Shown here: positions 7,777 through 16,262 of the stretch, one piece after another | Position numbering within the stretch: position 1 is the stretch's first letter | How the letters are laid out: each line of letters begins with the position of its first letter | Assembly: GCF_006065315.1 (NCBI RefSeq) | Contig: NZ_CP040749.1 | Span: 2,432,501 to 2,496,500, forward strand | DNA: 64,000 nucleotides | Direction of reading: 5' to 3' | DNA from: Aureibaculum algae | GTDB lineage: Bacteria; Bacteroidota; Bacteroidia; Flavobacteriales; Flavobacteriaceae | Program-made: the position numbers and the translations under genes | The notes under the pieces: model-generated | Seen by the model: the letters and a program-made list of their open reading frames with translations, nothing else | What the model was told of the DNA's origin: nothing | Databases searched by the model: none

Positions 7777-7947
7777 ATGTTCAACCTTTTTAAGAAACAA
7801 TCACCATTAGATAAGCTAAATGACAAGTATAAAAAGCTTTTAGCAGCTTCTCATCGATTATCGGCTACTAACCGTAAGGAAAGTGATCGAAAATATGCGG
7901 AAGCGGATGAAGTATTAAAACAAATTGAAGCATTAAATAAACAGTAA
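7777..7947 (+). CDS. Lacal_2735-type 56-residue protein
   Basis: A short ORF starting ATG at 7777, 10 bp after tspO and ending directly before the ATG of the next gene. The product begins MFNLFKKQSPLDKLNDKYKK and is a charged, predicted all-helical polypeptide rich in Lys, Glu and Ala (last residues EALNKQ). The pattern resembles the small flavobacterial Lacal_2735 family, which has no known function. Its tight fit between two operon genes, with no spare sequence, supports real translation. Confidence 0.82.
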   Translation: MFNLFKKQSPLDKLNDKYKKLLAASHRLSATNRKESDRKYAEADEVLKQIEALNKQ

Positions 7948-8421
7948 ATGGCATTTTATCAATTATTGAAGGAACAAAAGATTAATTGCACCATTGATGA
8001 GATATGGGATTTTATATCTTCACCAGCAAATCTTAAAGAAATAACACCTGATTATATGGGGTTTGATATTGTGTCAAAAAATCTTCCAGAAAAAATGTAC
8101 CCAGGTATGATTATTTCATATAAAGTTAGTCCTCTTTTAGGAATAAAAACGCTTTGGGTAACAGAGATAACAAAGGTAAGAGATAAACAATATTTTGTTG
8201 ATGAACAAAGGGTAGGACCGTATTCATTATGGCATCATCAACATATTATTGAACCCATAGAAAATGGTGTTTTAATGAAAGATATTGTGAGTTACCAACC
8301 GCCATTTGGATTTTTAGGAGCCATTGCAAATACATTGATTATAAAAAATAAATTAAAAGAAATATTCGATTATAGAACACAGGCAGTCGAAAAAAAATTC
8401 GGTATTTATGAAGAAAATTAA
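7948..8421 (+). CDS. SRPBCC-family ligand-binding protein
   Basis: A 157-residue protein with the START/polyketide-cyclase (SRPBCC) pattern: an N-terminal strand with TIDEIWDFISSPANLKEITP, a central WVTEIT strand, DEQRVGPYSLWHHQHIIEP, and a C-terminal helix. These proteins form a hydrophobic cup for lipids or other small molecules. Such genes are often found next to photolyases in light-induced clusters. The gene starts right after the 56-residue ORF and overlaps the photolyase by 14 nt, so it belongs to the same transcript. Ligand unknown. Confidence 0.85.
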   Translation: MAFYQLLKEQKINCTIDEIWDFISSPANLKEITPDYMGFDIVSKNLPEKMYPGMIISYKVSPLLGIKTLWVTEITKVRDKQYFVDEQRVGPYSLWHHQHIIEPIENGVLMKDIVSYQPPFGFLGAIANTLIIKNKLKEIFDYRTQAVEKKFGIYEEN

Positions 8422-9703
8422 AATTTCAATCTTTTGGTATAGACGCGATTTACGTTTAGAAGATAATGTAGGTTTAAAATCAGCTCTGGAAAGTGGACTT
8501 CCAGTACTTCCGATATTTATTTTTGATGATGAAATTTTAGAAGATTTGCCTAAAAACGATGGAAGGCTTAGTTTTATTTATACGTCATTGAGAAACATTC
8601 ATTTAAAATTAAAAAATAAAAACAGTTCATTACTTATTAAAAAAGGAAACATAGCAGAAATTTGGAAAGCGTTAATAACTGAATATGATGTGAAAAAAGT
8701 TTTTTTTAATAGGGATTATGAACCATATGCCATTAAAAGAGATCAAGAAATAACTACTTTTTTAGAATCAAAGAATATTGAAGTACGTAATTTTAAAGAT
8801 CAAGTGATTTTTGAAAAAAATGAAATACTAAAAGGTGATGGAAAGCCATATACCGTTTATACGCCATATAAAAATAAATGGTTAGAAAAATTTAATCAGA
8901 GTCCTTTTAATGTAGAAGATGAGAACAATTTAGATTGGGATCATTTTTATAATTATGAAACCCTATTTCCTAGCCTAGAAACCATTGGTTTTGTAAAAAG
9001 TAAACAGAAAGTACAACCTGTCAATTTAAGTGTCATTTCAGATTATGATTTAAATAGAGATTTTCCTGCAAAAAATGGGACCTCTTATTTATCTCCTCAT
9101 TTGCGTTTCGGTACGGTAAGTATCAGAAAATTTGTGATGATTGCTTTAGAAAGGAATGCTGTGTTTTTAAGTGAACTTATTTGGAGGGAGTTTTTTATGC
9201 AGATATTATTTCAATTTCCAAAAGTGGTAACTCATAATTTTAAATCTAAATATGATGGTATAAAATGGCGAGATAGTAAAGAAGATTTTAAACGATGGTG
9301 CGAAGGTAATACAGGATATCCTTTGGTTGATGCTGGTATGCGAGAATTAAATGAAACAGGATATATGCATAATAGGGTTCGCATGGTAACCGCAGGTTTT
9401 TTATGTAAGCACTTATTAATTGATTGGAGATGGGGTGAAGCTTATTTTGCTGAAAAATTATTGGATTATGAATTGTCTTCTAATAATGGTAATTGGCAAT
9501 GGGCAGCCGGAACAGGTTGTGATGCGGCACCATATTTCAGAGTTTTTAATCCAGCCTTACAATTAAAAAAGTTTGATTCAAGTTTAGAATATACAAGAAA
9601 ATGGATTCCTGAATTTGATTTAGGATATACTGAACCTATGGTAGATCATAAATTTGCAAGAGAAAGAGCATTATCTGCTTATAAAATAGGATTACAACAA
9701 TAA
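8408..9703 (+). CDS. phr: DNA photolyase/cryptochrome family flavoprotein
   Basis: This 431-residue class I photolyase/cryptochrome has an N-terminal antenna-binding Rossmann domain (SIFWYRRDLRLEDNVGL, residues 6-22) and a C-terminal FAD domain. The latter has the motifs LIWREFFMQ, WCEGNTGYPLVDAGMREL, MHNRVRMVTAGFL, DWRWGE and NGNWQWAAGTGCD. These are the FAD and DNA contact regions of CPD photolyases, so light-driven dimer repair is the likely activity, although a photoreceptor role cannot be excluded. There is no long C-terminal cryptochrome tail. It is encoded in the crt operon, so pigment and DNA photorepair would be induced together. Confidence 0.92.
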   Translation: MKKIKISIFWYRRDLRLEDNVGLKSALESGLPVLPIFIFDDEILEDLPKNDGRLSFIYTSLRNIHLKLKNKNSSLLIKKGNIAEIWKALITEYDVKKVFFNRDYEPYAIKRDQEITTFLESKNIEVRNFKDQVIFEKNEILKGDGKPYTVYTPYKNKWLEKFNQSPFNVEDENNLDWDHFYNYETLFPSLETIGFVKSKQKVQPVNLSVISDYDLNRDFPAKNGTSYLSPHLRFGTVSIRKFVMIALERNAVFLSELIWREFFMQILFQFPKVVTHNFKSKYDGIKWRDSKEDFKRWCEGNTGYPLVDAGMRELNETGYMHNRVRMVTAGFLCKHLLIDWRWGEAYFAEKLLDYELSSNNGNWQWAAGTGCDAAPYFRVFNPALQLKKFDSSLEYTRKWIPEFDLGYTEPMVDHKFARERALSAYKIGLQQ

Positions 9704-9704
9704 A

Positions 9705-10124
9705 ATGATTTTTAAAAAATTAAGTATTATAATTTTTCTAATCACTTCAGTGGTTTCCTGGTCGCAATCGAAATTTAATCTAAAAGTCTCAATTGAGGGG
9801 TTAAATTCGGATGAAGGAAAATTATTTGTTGCTCTTTATGATCATCGAGATGATTTTTTGAAAAATCCATATCAAGGAGAAATTGTAGAAATCATTAACG
9901 GGAAAGCAATTGTAGAATTTAGCCAATTACCGCAAGGTACTTATGCGATATCCTCTTTTCATGATGAAAACAATAATGGGTTATTAGATAAAAACTATTT
10001 TGGAATACCAAAAGAACCGAATGCGTGCAGTAATAATGCAAAAGCAAGATTTGGTCCACCTAAATATGCGGATGCTAAGTTTAACTTAGAGAAAGAGGAT
10101 ACATCCATTAAAATCTCATACTAG
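9705..10124 (+). CDS. DUF2141 secreted protein
   Basis: A 139-residue protein with a signal peptide (MIFKKLSIIIFLITSVVSWS, cleavage likely after SWSQS) followed by one DUF2141 beta-sandwich domain. Landmarks are SDEGKLFVALYD, LPQGTYAISSFHDENNNG (residues 84-101) and the end motif SNNAKARFGPP...DAKF. Exported to the periplasm; function unknown, though the family commonly appears with carotenoid genes in Bacteroidota. It starts 1 bp after the photolyase stop and is the last gene of the operon. The next gene is convergent. Confidence 0.88.
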   Translation: MIFKKLSIIIFLITSVVSWSQSKFNLKVSIEGLNSDEGKLFVALYDHRDDFLKNPYQGEIVEIINGKAIVEFSQLPQGTYAISSFHDENNNGLLDKNYFGIPKEPNACSNNAKARFGPPKYADAKFNLEKEDTSIKISY

Positions 10125-10153
10125 AGTAGATTTTAAGAAGATCCTCAAATAAA

Positions 10154-10822
10154 TTATAGGGCTCCTTCCGAAATTAGCATTTTGATGTGACCGTCGTTAT
10201 CAACTTTATATGCTGTTTTAACAGTTTTCGTAAGAATTTGCTTTTCATCTTCAGGATCAAAACAGGATTCATTATCAATGATATTAATAGTGTAAGTTTC
10301 ATCTATTGAAAACTGTCTATCCCAACTACAATCGTAATTAATACCACCAGCAAGGATTAATTTATCAATGACTTTATTGTTTTCATCTATGGTTTGAAGT
10401 TCAAAATAGGGTAGGGTCTCTTGTTCGTCTGTATTCTGATAGGTAAATACTAAGACTTTGATTTCATTTATATTTGGTAGACGCGTATAAAAATAACCTT
10501 CACCTATATAAGGATAGTTTTCGCTATCTGTAATAAATAAATTTTCACTGTTTAAAAAAGTAGTAGAATCAGAAAAATAGGTATTTAGTTTGGCATTTTT
10601 GTCAATTAAATTCCTTCTCTCAAAAGACTCTAGTGTGTAATGATAATCCAGAATTGAATCTTTATCAAACGCAAAAGAAAATGGTAATTCTTGAACAGAA
10701 ATACTATCAAAATCATTTAAAGAAATAAGGTCTTTTACTTTTGGGTCTAATTTATTTTGCTTTTTACAAGCTGCAAAAAATAAAAGTACAATTAGGGTGG
10801 CTACTAAACTTTTTTTAAGCAT
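10154..10822 (-). CDS. Uncharacterised lipoprotein
   Basis: A 222-residue protein with a clear lipoprotein signal: KKSLVATLIVLLFFAAC, lipobox Cys at residue 19, followed by KKQNKLDPK. The mature part is mainly predicted beta strands with many acidic and aromatic residues. I recognise no domain. It lies 27 bp downstream of fabV on the same strand and may share its transcript. No function assigned. Confidence 0.75.
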   Translation of the reverse strand: MLKKSLVATLIVLLFFAACKKQNKLDPKVKDLISLNDFDSISVQELPFSFAFDKDSILDYHYTLESFERRNLIDKNAKLNTYFSDSTTFLNSENLFITDSENYPYIGEGYFYTRLPNINEIKVLVFTYQNTDEQETLPYFELQTIDENNKVIDKLILAGGINYDCSWDRQFSIDETYTINIIDNESCFDPEDEKQILTKTVKTAYKVDNDGHIKMLISEGAL

Positions 10823-10849
10823 TATTCTTTGAAAATTTAGATTTGTTTT

Positions 10850-12037
10850 TTATTGTAGGCCAGGTATACTTACCATTTCGTTCGTATCTTTTTCATAATC
10901 TATTCCGTCAAAATTAAAACCAAATAGATTGAAAAACTCATCTTTATACCCCTCTAAATCACCAATTTCAGGTAAAGATTCCGTAGTAGCTTCTTCCCAT
11001 AATTGAGCTACTTTTTCCTGAATATCATCACGCATTTCTAAATCATCAATTCGAATTCTTCCTTCACTATCTACTGGAATTTCCCCAAGATATAATCGCT
11101 CTTTAAATAATCTATAAATCTGTTCAATACATCCTTCTTGAAGGTTTTTTTCTTTCATTACTTTATACAATAATGAAATATAAAGTGGTATTACAGGAAT
11201 TGCAGAACTTGATTGTGTAACTAAGGCTTTATTAACAGAAACAAAAGCTTTACCTTTTATGTCTTTCAAGGCATCAGTAATTGTAAAAGCAGTGGCTTCT
11301 AAATGATCTTTCGCTTTACCAATAGTACCTTTTCTGTAAACCGGTTCTGTAAGTTTAGGACCAATGTATGAATAAGCTACTGTTTTAAAATTATCAGCAA
11401 GTAAACCTTCTTTCTTTAGTTTGTCAATCCACATCTGCCAATCTTCACCACCCATTACCGTAACTGTATTTACAATATCTTCTTCGGTGCAAGCTTCAAT
11501 AGAAATTTCTTTAACTTCTCCGGTATGAAAATCCACCGTTTTATTTGTGTATGTATTACCTATCGGTTTTAATGTAGATTTATAACGAACTCCAGTTTCA
11601 GGATGTGTTCTAACTGGTGACGCTAAACTATAAATTACCAAATCAATCTTACCTAGATCTTTTTTTATCAGTTGAGCCGTTTGCTCTTTAATTTCATTTG
11701 AAAATGCATCCCCATTGATACTTTTAGCATATAAACCTGCTTTATGAGCTTGTTCTTCAAAAGCAGCTGTATTATACCAACCAGAAGATGCTGTTCTTCC
11801 TTCTGCTGGTGGTTTTTCAAAAAACACACCAATAGTAGAAGCATTTTCTCCAAAAGCACTGGTTATACGTGATGCCAAACCAAAACCTGTAGAAGCTCCA
11901 ATGACGAGTACATTTTTTGCACCATCAATAGGGCTTTTTGATTTTATATAATCGATTTGGTTTTGTACATTTTTTGCACATCCTTCAGGGTGAGAAGTGA
12001 TACAAATAAATCCACGTGTTTTTGGTTGTATTATCAT
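10850..12037 (-). CDS. fabV: FabV-type enoyl reductase
   Basis: This 395-residue NADH-dependent trans-2-enoyl-ACP/CoA reductase catalyses the last step of each fatty-acid elongation cycle. The N-terminal IIQPKTRGFICITSHPEGC, the cofactor loop GASTGFGLASR (residues 48-58), and the FabV/TER-specific Y-x8-K pair (Tyr234...Lys243 in VYRKGTIGKAK) are all present. Length is as expected. FabV is intrinsically less sensitive to triclosan than FabI. The ATG at 12037 is the natural start. Confidence 0.96.
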   Translation of the reverse strand: MIIQPKTRGFICITSHPEGCAKNVQNQIDYIKSKSPIDGAKNVLVIGASTGFGLASRITSAFGENASTIGVFFEKPPAEGRTASSGWYNTAAFEEQAHKAGLYAKSINGDAFSNEIKEQTAQLIKKDLGKIDLVIYSLASPVRTHPETGVRYKSTLKPIGNTYTNKTVDFHTGEVKEISIEACTEEDIVNTVTVMGGEDWQMWIDKLKKEGLLADNFKTVAYSYIGPKLTEPVYRKGTIGKAKDHLEATAFTITDALKDIKGKAFVSVNKALVTQSSSAIPVIPLYISLLYKVMKEKNLQEGCIEQIYRLFKERLYLGEIPVDSEGRIRIDDLEMRDDIQEKVAQLWEEATTESLPEIGDLEGYKDEFFNLFGFNFDGIDYEKDTNEMVSIPGLQ

Positions 12038-12073
12038 TCGTTTGGTTTTATTACATTATGGAAAATGATCACA

Positions 12074-12093
12074 CATTTTTAAACTTAAAAATG
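12074..12093. terminator. Perfect AT-rich hairpin between purA and fabV
   Basis: CATTTTTAA and TTAAAAATG are separated by 2 nt, a perfect 9-bp inverted repeat in the 96-bp gap after the purA stop. It may act as a weak terminator for purA or stabilise its 3' end. There is no strong GC stem, so the call is tentative. Confidence 0.3.
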
Positions 12094-12133
12094 AGTAGGA
12101 TTATTATTTTTCCAAATGAGGTTTAAAAATATT

Positions 12134-13402
12134 TTATCTAAAAATAGTTTGTTTTCTGTCTGGTCCAACAGATACAATCTTAACAGGTACTTGTACTTCT
12201 TTTTCTATAAAATCAATATAATCAATTAAATTCTTTGGTAATTGATCGGCAGTTTCCATTCCTGTTAAATCTTCATCCCAACCTTTAAATTCCGTATAGT
12301 TTACACTAACGTTTTCTGGTTCTATGTTATAAGGTAAATGTGAAATTTCCTTGCCTTGATAAGTATAAGAGGTACATACTTTTAAAGTGTCAAAACCTGA
12401 AAGTACATCACCCTTCATCATATTTAATTGCGTTACACCGTTTATTTGAACAGCATATTTTAATGCCACTAGATCTAACCATCCACAACGGCGAGGTCTA
12501 CCTGTAGTTGCTCCAAACTCATGACCAACTTTTGCCATGGTTTCACCATCTTTATCGAACAATTCTGTAGGAAAAGGACCAGAGCCAACACGGGTCGTAT
12601 AGGCTTTAAATATACCATATACTTCACCAATTTTATTAGGGGCTACCCCTAAACCAGTACAAGCACCAGCAGCAGTAGTGTTTGAAGAAGTTACAAACGG
12701 ATAGGTACCAAAATCTATATCTAATAAAGATCCTTGAGCACCTTCTGCCAAAATGGTTTTATTATTTTTCATAGCGTTGAATAAATATTCTTCACTATCA
12801 ATAAAAGTCAATTGTTTTAATACATCAACAGCTTTGCAGAATTGTTTTTCTAACTCTACAAGATCAAATTGAATATCAACTTCAAAATAATTAAGCATTT
12901 TTAAATGCTTTTCTGTTAACGCTTTGTATTTGTCTTTCCAATCTACTAATTCAAGATCGCCAACACGCATACCGTTTCTTCCAGTTTTGTCCATATAAGT
13001 TGGACCAATACCTTTTAAAGTAGAACCAATTTTGGCTTTACCTTTAGAAGTTTCTGAAGCCGCATCTAATAATCTATGTGTTGGTAAAATTAAATGTGCT
13101 TTTCTTGAGATAAACAACTTTGATTTAAAATCAATATTGTAAGGTGCAAGATTCTCTAATTCTTTTTGAAAAATTACAGGATCAATTACTACACCATTAC
13201 CAACAATATTTATAGCTTTATCGTGGAAAATACCTGAGGGAATAGTGTGTAAAACATGTTTGTTTCCATCAAAAATTAAAGTATGTCCTGCATTTGGACC
13301 ACCTTGAAAACGTGCTATAATGTCATAATTTTTTGTAAGGACATCAACTATTTTACCTTTTCCTTCATCGCCCCATTGCAAACCGAGTAATAAATCAACC
13401 AT
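12134..13402 (-). CDS. purA: Adenylosuccinate synthetase
   Basis: A 422-residue GTP-dependent enzyme joining IMP and aspartate in AMP synthesis. The N-terminal P-loop-like LLLGLQWGDEGKGKIVD, the GGPNAGHT motif near residue 35, the IGSTLKGIGPTYMDK loop, the SSNTTAAGACTGLG segment and the C-terminal VSVGPDRKQTI all fit. Full length. It begins 10 bp after the Fur-family gene, so the two probably form one transcript. Confidence 0.97.
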   Translation of the reverse strand: MVDLLLGLQWGDEGKGKIVDVLTKNYDIIARFQGGPNAGHTLIFDGNKHVLHTIPSGIFHDKAINIVGNGVVIDPVIFQKELENLAPYNIDFKSKLFISRKAHLILPTHRLLDAASETSKGKAKIGSTLKGIGPTYMDKTGRNGMRVGDLELVDWKDKYKALTEKHLKMLNYFEVDIQFDLVELEKQFCKAVDVLKQLTFIDSEEYLFNAMKNNKTILAEGAQGSLLDIDFGTYPFVTSSNTTAAGACTGLGVAPNKIGEVYGIFKAYTTRVGSGPFPTELFDKDGETMAKVGHEFGATTGRPRRCGWLDLVALKYAVQINGVTQLNMMKGDVLSGFDTLKVCTSYTYQGKEISHLPYNIEPENVSVNYTEFKGWDEDLTGMETADQLPKNLIDYIDFIEKEVQVPVKIVSVGPDRKQTIFR

Positions 13403-13412
13403 TGTATATTAA

Positions 13413-13865
13413 TTATTTTTTATTTATATCTTTATTTCTTTCACCATAAAAGTATAGTGAATGATTATTTACTTTTATGTCAAAAACTTCTTCTATTGTT
13501 TTTTTAATCGTTTGAATCCTAGGATCACAAAACTCAATTACTTCACCTGTATCGGTAAGGATAATATGATCATGTTGTTTGTCAAAATAAGACTTTTCGT
13601 AATGAGCTTGGTTTTGACCAAACTGATGACGTCTTACTAACCCACATTCTAATAATAACTCTATCGTATTGTAAAGCGTAGCTCTACTTACACGATAGTT
13701 CTGATTCTTCATATAGATATAGAGAGATTCTATATCAAAATGATCGTTATGATCATAAATTTCTTGAAGAATGGCGTATCGTTCAGGTGTTTTTCTATGG
13801 TTATTTTGTTCTAAAAAATTGGTAAAAACACTTTTTACAATTTCCTGATTTTTAGAATTATCCAT
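13413..13865 (-). CDS. Fur-family metal-responsive repressor
   Basis: This 150-residue protein has an N-terminal winged helix ([24 protein letters not shown]; residues about 22-85, with recognition helix [12 protein letters not shown]) and a metal/dimerisation domain starting at [16 protein letters not shown], with the [17 protein letters not shown] metal ligands. The CxxC zinc pair of many Fur proteins is absent. Whether it senses iron, peroxide or zinc cannot be told from sequence. It is cotranscribed with purA. Confidence 0.9.
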   Translation of the reverse strand: MDNSKNQEIVKSVFTNFLEQNNHRKTPERYAILQEIYDHNDHFDIESLYIYMKNQNYRVSRATLYNTIELLLECGLVRRHQFGQNQAHYEKSYFDKQHDHIILTDTGEVIEFCDPRIQTIKKTIEEVFDIKVNNHSLYFYGERNKDINKK

Positions 13866-13885
13866 ATTTATCTTTGATTAAAAAG

Positions 13886-13893
13886 CAAATTTA
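13886..13893 (-). promoter_or_regulatory. Candidate -7 box of the fur-purA transcript
   Basis: On the minus strand this reads TAAATTTG, a match to TAnnTTTG, about 20 bp before the Fur-family ATG at 13865. Confidence 0.5.
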
Positions 13894-13928
13894 CGTTTTA
13901 AAAATAAGTATTTCTTAAAGGTTTATTA

Positions 13929-13946
13929 AAAAGTTTAACAACTTTT
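13929..13946 (-). terminator. Possible terminator after the RelA/SpoT gene
   Basis: AAAAGTT and AACTTTT form a perfect 7-bp stem with a 4-nt loop, 7 bp after the RelA/SpoT stop codon; the minus strand continues with a T-rich run. The stem is AT-rich, so termination strength is uncertain. Confidence 0.4.
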
Positions 13947-13952
13947 GAACAC

Positions 13953-16172
13953 CTAACTGTTTAGACGTGATATTTTATCAATTCCGTCTATTTTTTTTAA
14001 TTTTTGCATCAACTTTTTAAGTTGATCATTGTTTTTGATACCAACTGTTATTTGCCCTGTAAACACACTTTGACCTCCTGAAATATTTATGTTATAAATA
14101 TTGACATTCATATTGCTCGAAATAATATGAGTAACTTCATTTACCAAGCCCATATGATCAATACCTGTTAATTTAAGTAGTACTTTATGTTCTTGTTGTG
14201 AAGAATCGATCCATTTTGCACTAATAACTCTATAGGCAAACTGAGATTGCATACTTATGGCATTAGGACAATTTTGTTTATGTACTTTAATACCATCCGA
14301 AACAGTAACAAATCCAAATACTTTATCGCCAGGAATTGGATTACAACATTGAGCCAACTTATATTCTAATTTTTCATCATCCTTTCCAAAAACTAGTAAA
14401 TCGAACTTATCGGTTAGTTCATCATTTTTATTTTCAGTTGGTTTTTTTTCTCCCCTTCTTATGGTGTTTTTAAAGAAATTATAAATAGCATTACTACGTT
14501 GACTTACAAAATTTTTAAGTTGTTGATTGTCTATACCTCCATTACCTAGTCTATAAAAAAGATCGTGACTTGTCTTTAATTTAAAATAACTAACCAATTC
14601 ATTGATTGTTTTCTCATTAAAAGGAACTTTTAAATGACGTAGTTTACGTTCTAAAACTTCCTTACCATCATTGGCAACTAGTTTTTGGTCCTCTTTTAAA
14701 GCTGCTTTTATTTTTGATTTAGCTCTTGCAGTTTGAGCAAAGTCAAGCCAACTTAATTTTGGTTTTTGACTAATTGAAGTAATAATTTGAACTTGGTCAC
14801 CACTATTTAACGTATGACTTAAAGGTACTAATTTACCATTAACTTTAGCACCTCTACACATCATACCAACATCGGTATGTATGGCAAATGCAAAATCTAA
14901 CGGTGTTGACCCTTTTGGTAAGGATTTTATATCACCCTGAGGGGTAAATACATATATTTCCTTAGCATATAAATTTAATTTAAATTGTTCAACAAAATCA
15001 ACTGCATTTATATCAGGATTCTCTAACGTTTCTTTTAATTTATTTAACCAATTTTCTAGTCCACTTTCCTTTTCATTACCGTGTTTGTATTTGAAATGAG
15101 CAGCATATCCTTTTTCTGCAATTTCATCCATACGTCTAGAACGTATTTGTACTTCGACCCATCTTCCTTTTGGACCCATTACTGTAATGTGTAACGATTC
15201 GTAGCCTGTAGATTTTGGTTGCGAAATCCAATCTCTTAAACGATTTGGATTCGGATTAAAACTATCCGTTATAATGGAATAAATTTTCCATGCATTGAAT
15301 TTTTCATCGGGTAATTCTGAGCTATAAATAATACGAATAGCAAACTTGTCATAAATTTCATCAAAGGATACCCCTTGATTCATCATTTTTTTTCGAATGG
15401 AATAAATGGATTTTGTTCTTCCCTTTATCACATAATCAAAATTTTCTTTATCTAATGTTTTCTCAACACTTTCGGTAAAGGCCTTAATATATTCCTCTTG
15501 CTGTTCTTTACTCTCTTTTATTTTAGTGAGAATATCGTTAAATACTTCTGGCTCCGTATATTTTAAGCCGAGATCTTCCAATTCTGTTTTTATATTATAC
15601 AATCCTAATCGGTGAGCTAAAGGAGCATAGATATATAAGGTTTCTGAAGATATTTTTATTTGCTTGTGATGCGGCATGGCATCCATGGTCTGCATATTAT
15701 GCAAACGATCAGCAATTTTTATGAGAATAACTCGTACGTCATCATTCAGAGTTAATAGCATTTTTCTGAAATTCTCAGCCTGAATAGAAACTTCTTGTTC
15801 CTTATTTAAACGAGAAATTTTGGTTAAACCATTCACGATTTTCGCAACAGTTTCACCAAACAGACCTTCAATATCTTCAAAGGTATAGTCCTCTGAATCT
15901 TCGACAACATCATGCATTAATGCACACATAATTGAGGTAGCACCTAATCCAATTTCATTGGCAACTATTGAAGCTACAGCAATGGGATGATAAATATAAG
16001 GTTCTCCAGTTTTTCTACGCTGGTCTTTATGTGCATCAACAGCAACATCAAATGCCTTACGTATCATTTCCTTATCTGTTTTAGATAAGTGTTGATAGGT
16101 AGCACTTAGCATTTTTTTATAACGCCTTGCTATTTCTTTATTTTCCTCTTCGAGGGTTGCAGTGTATGCCAT
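13953..16172 (-). CDS. relA: RelA/SpoT-family (p)ppGpp synthetase/hydrolase
   Basis: This 739-residue long RSH protein has its domains in the usual order. An HD hydrolase (residues about 45-200; HPIAVASIVANEIGL, MHDVVEDSEDYTFEDI, IKIADRLHNMQTM) is followed by the synthetase (about 235-360; KGRTKSIYSIRKKM, DKFAIRII, STGYESLHITV), a TGS domain (about 400-460; YVFTPQGDIKSLPKGSTPLDFA) and a C-terminal ACT domain. The HD residues look intact, so both hydrolysis and synthesis of the stringent alarmone are likely, as expected for the single long RSH of Bacteroidota. It is monocistronic in appearance. Confidence 0.96.
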   Translation of the reverse strand: MAYTATLEEENKEIARRYKKMLSATYQHLSKTDKEMIRKAFDVAVDAHKDQRRKTGEPYIYHPIAVASIVANEIGLGATSIMCALMHDVVEDSEDYTFEDIEGLFGETVAKIVNGLTKISRLNKEQEVSIQAENFRKMLLTLNDDVRVILIKIADRLHNMQTMDAMPHHKQIKISSETLYIYAPLAHRLGLYNIKTELEDLGLKYTEPEVFNDILTKIKESKEQQEEYIKAFTESVEKTLDKENFDYVIKGRTKSIYSIRKKMMNQGVSFDEIYDKFAIRIIYSSELPDEKFNAWKIYSIITDSFNPNPNRLRDWISQPKSTGYESLHITVMGPKGRWVEVQIRSRRMDEIAEKGYAAHFKYKHGNEKESGLENWLNKLKETLENPDINAVDFVEQFKLNLYAKEIYVFTPQGDIKSLPKGSTPLDFAFAIHTDVGMMCRGAKVNGKLVPLSHTLNSGDQVQIITSISQKPKLSWLDFAQTARAKSKIKAALKEDQKLVANDGKEVLERKLRHLKVPFNEKTINELVSYFKLKTSHDLFYRLGNGGIDNQQLKNFVSQRSNAIYNFFKNTIRRGEKKPTENKNDELTDKFDLLVFGKDDEKLEYKLAQCCNPIPGDKVFGFVTVSDGIKVHKQNCPNAISMQSQFAYRVISAKWIDSSQQEHKVLLKLTGIDHMGLVNEVTHIISSNMNVNIYNINISGGQSVFTGQITVGIKNNDQLKKLMQKLKKIDGIDKISRLNS

Positions 16173-16262
16173 AGAATAAAAGTAAACTAAAGATTTTTAT
16201 TGAGCAAGTTTTATTAGTTTTTAGTAAATAATCGATGGAGAGTAGCGATAGTTAGATATGAT

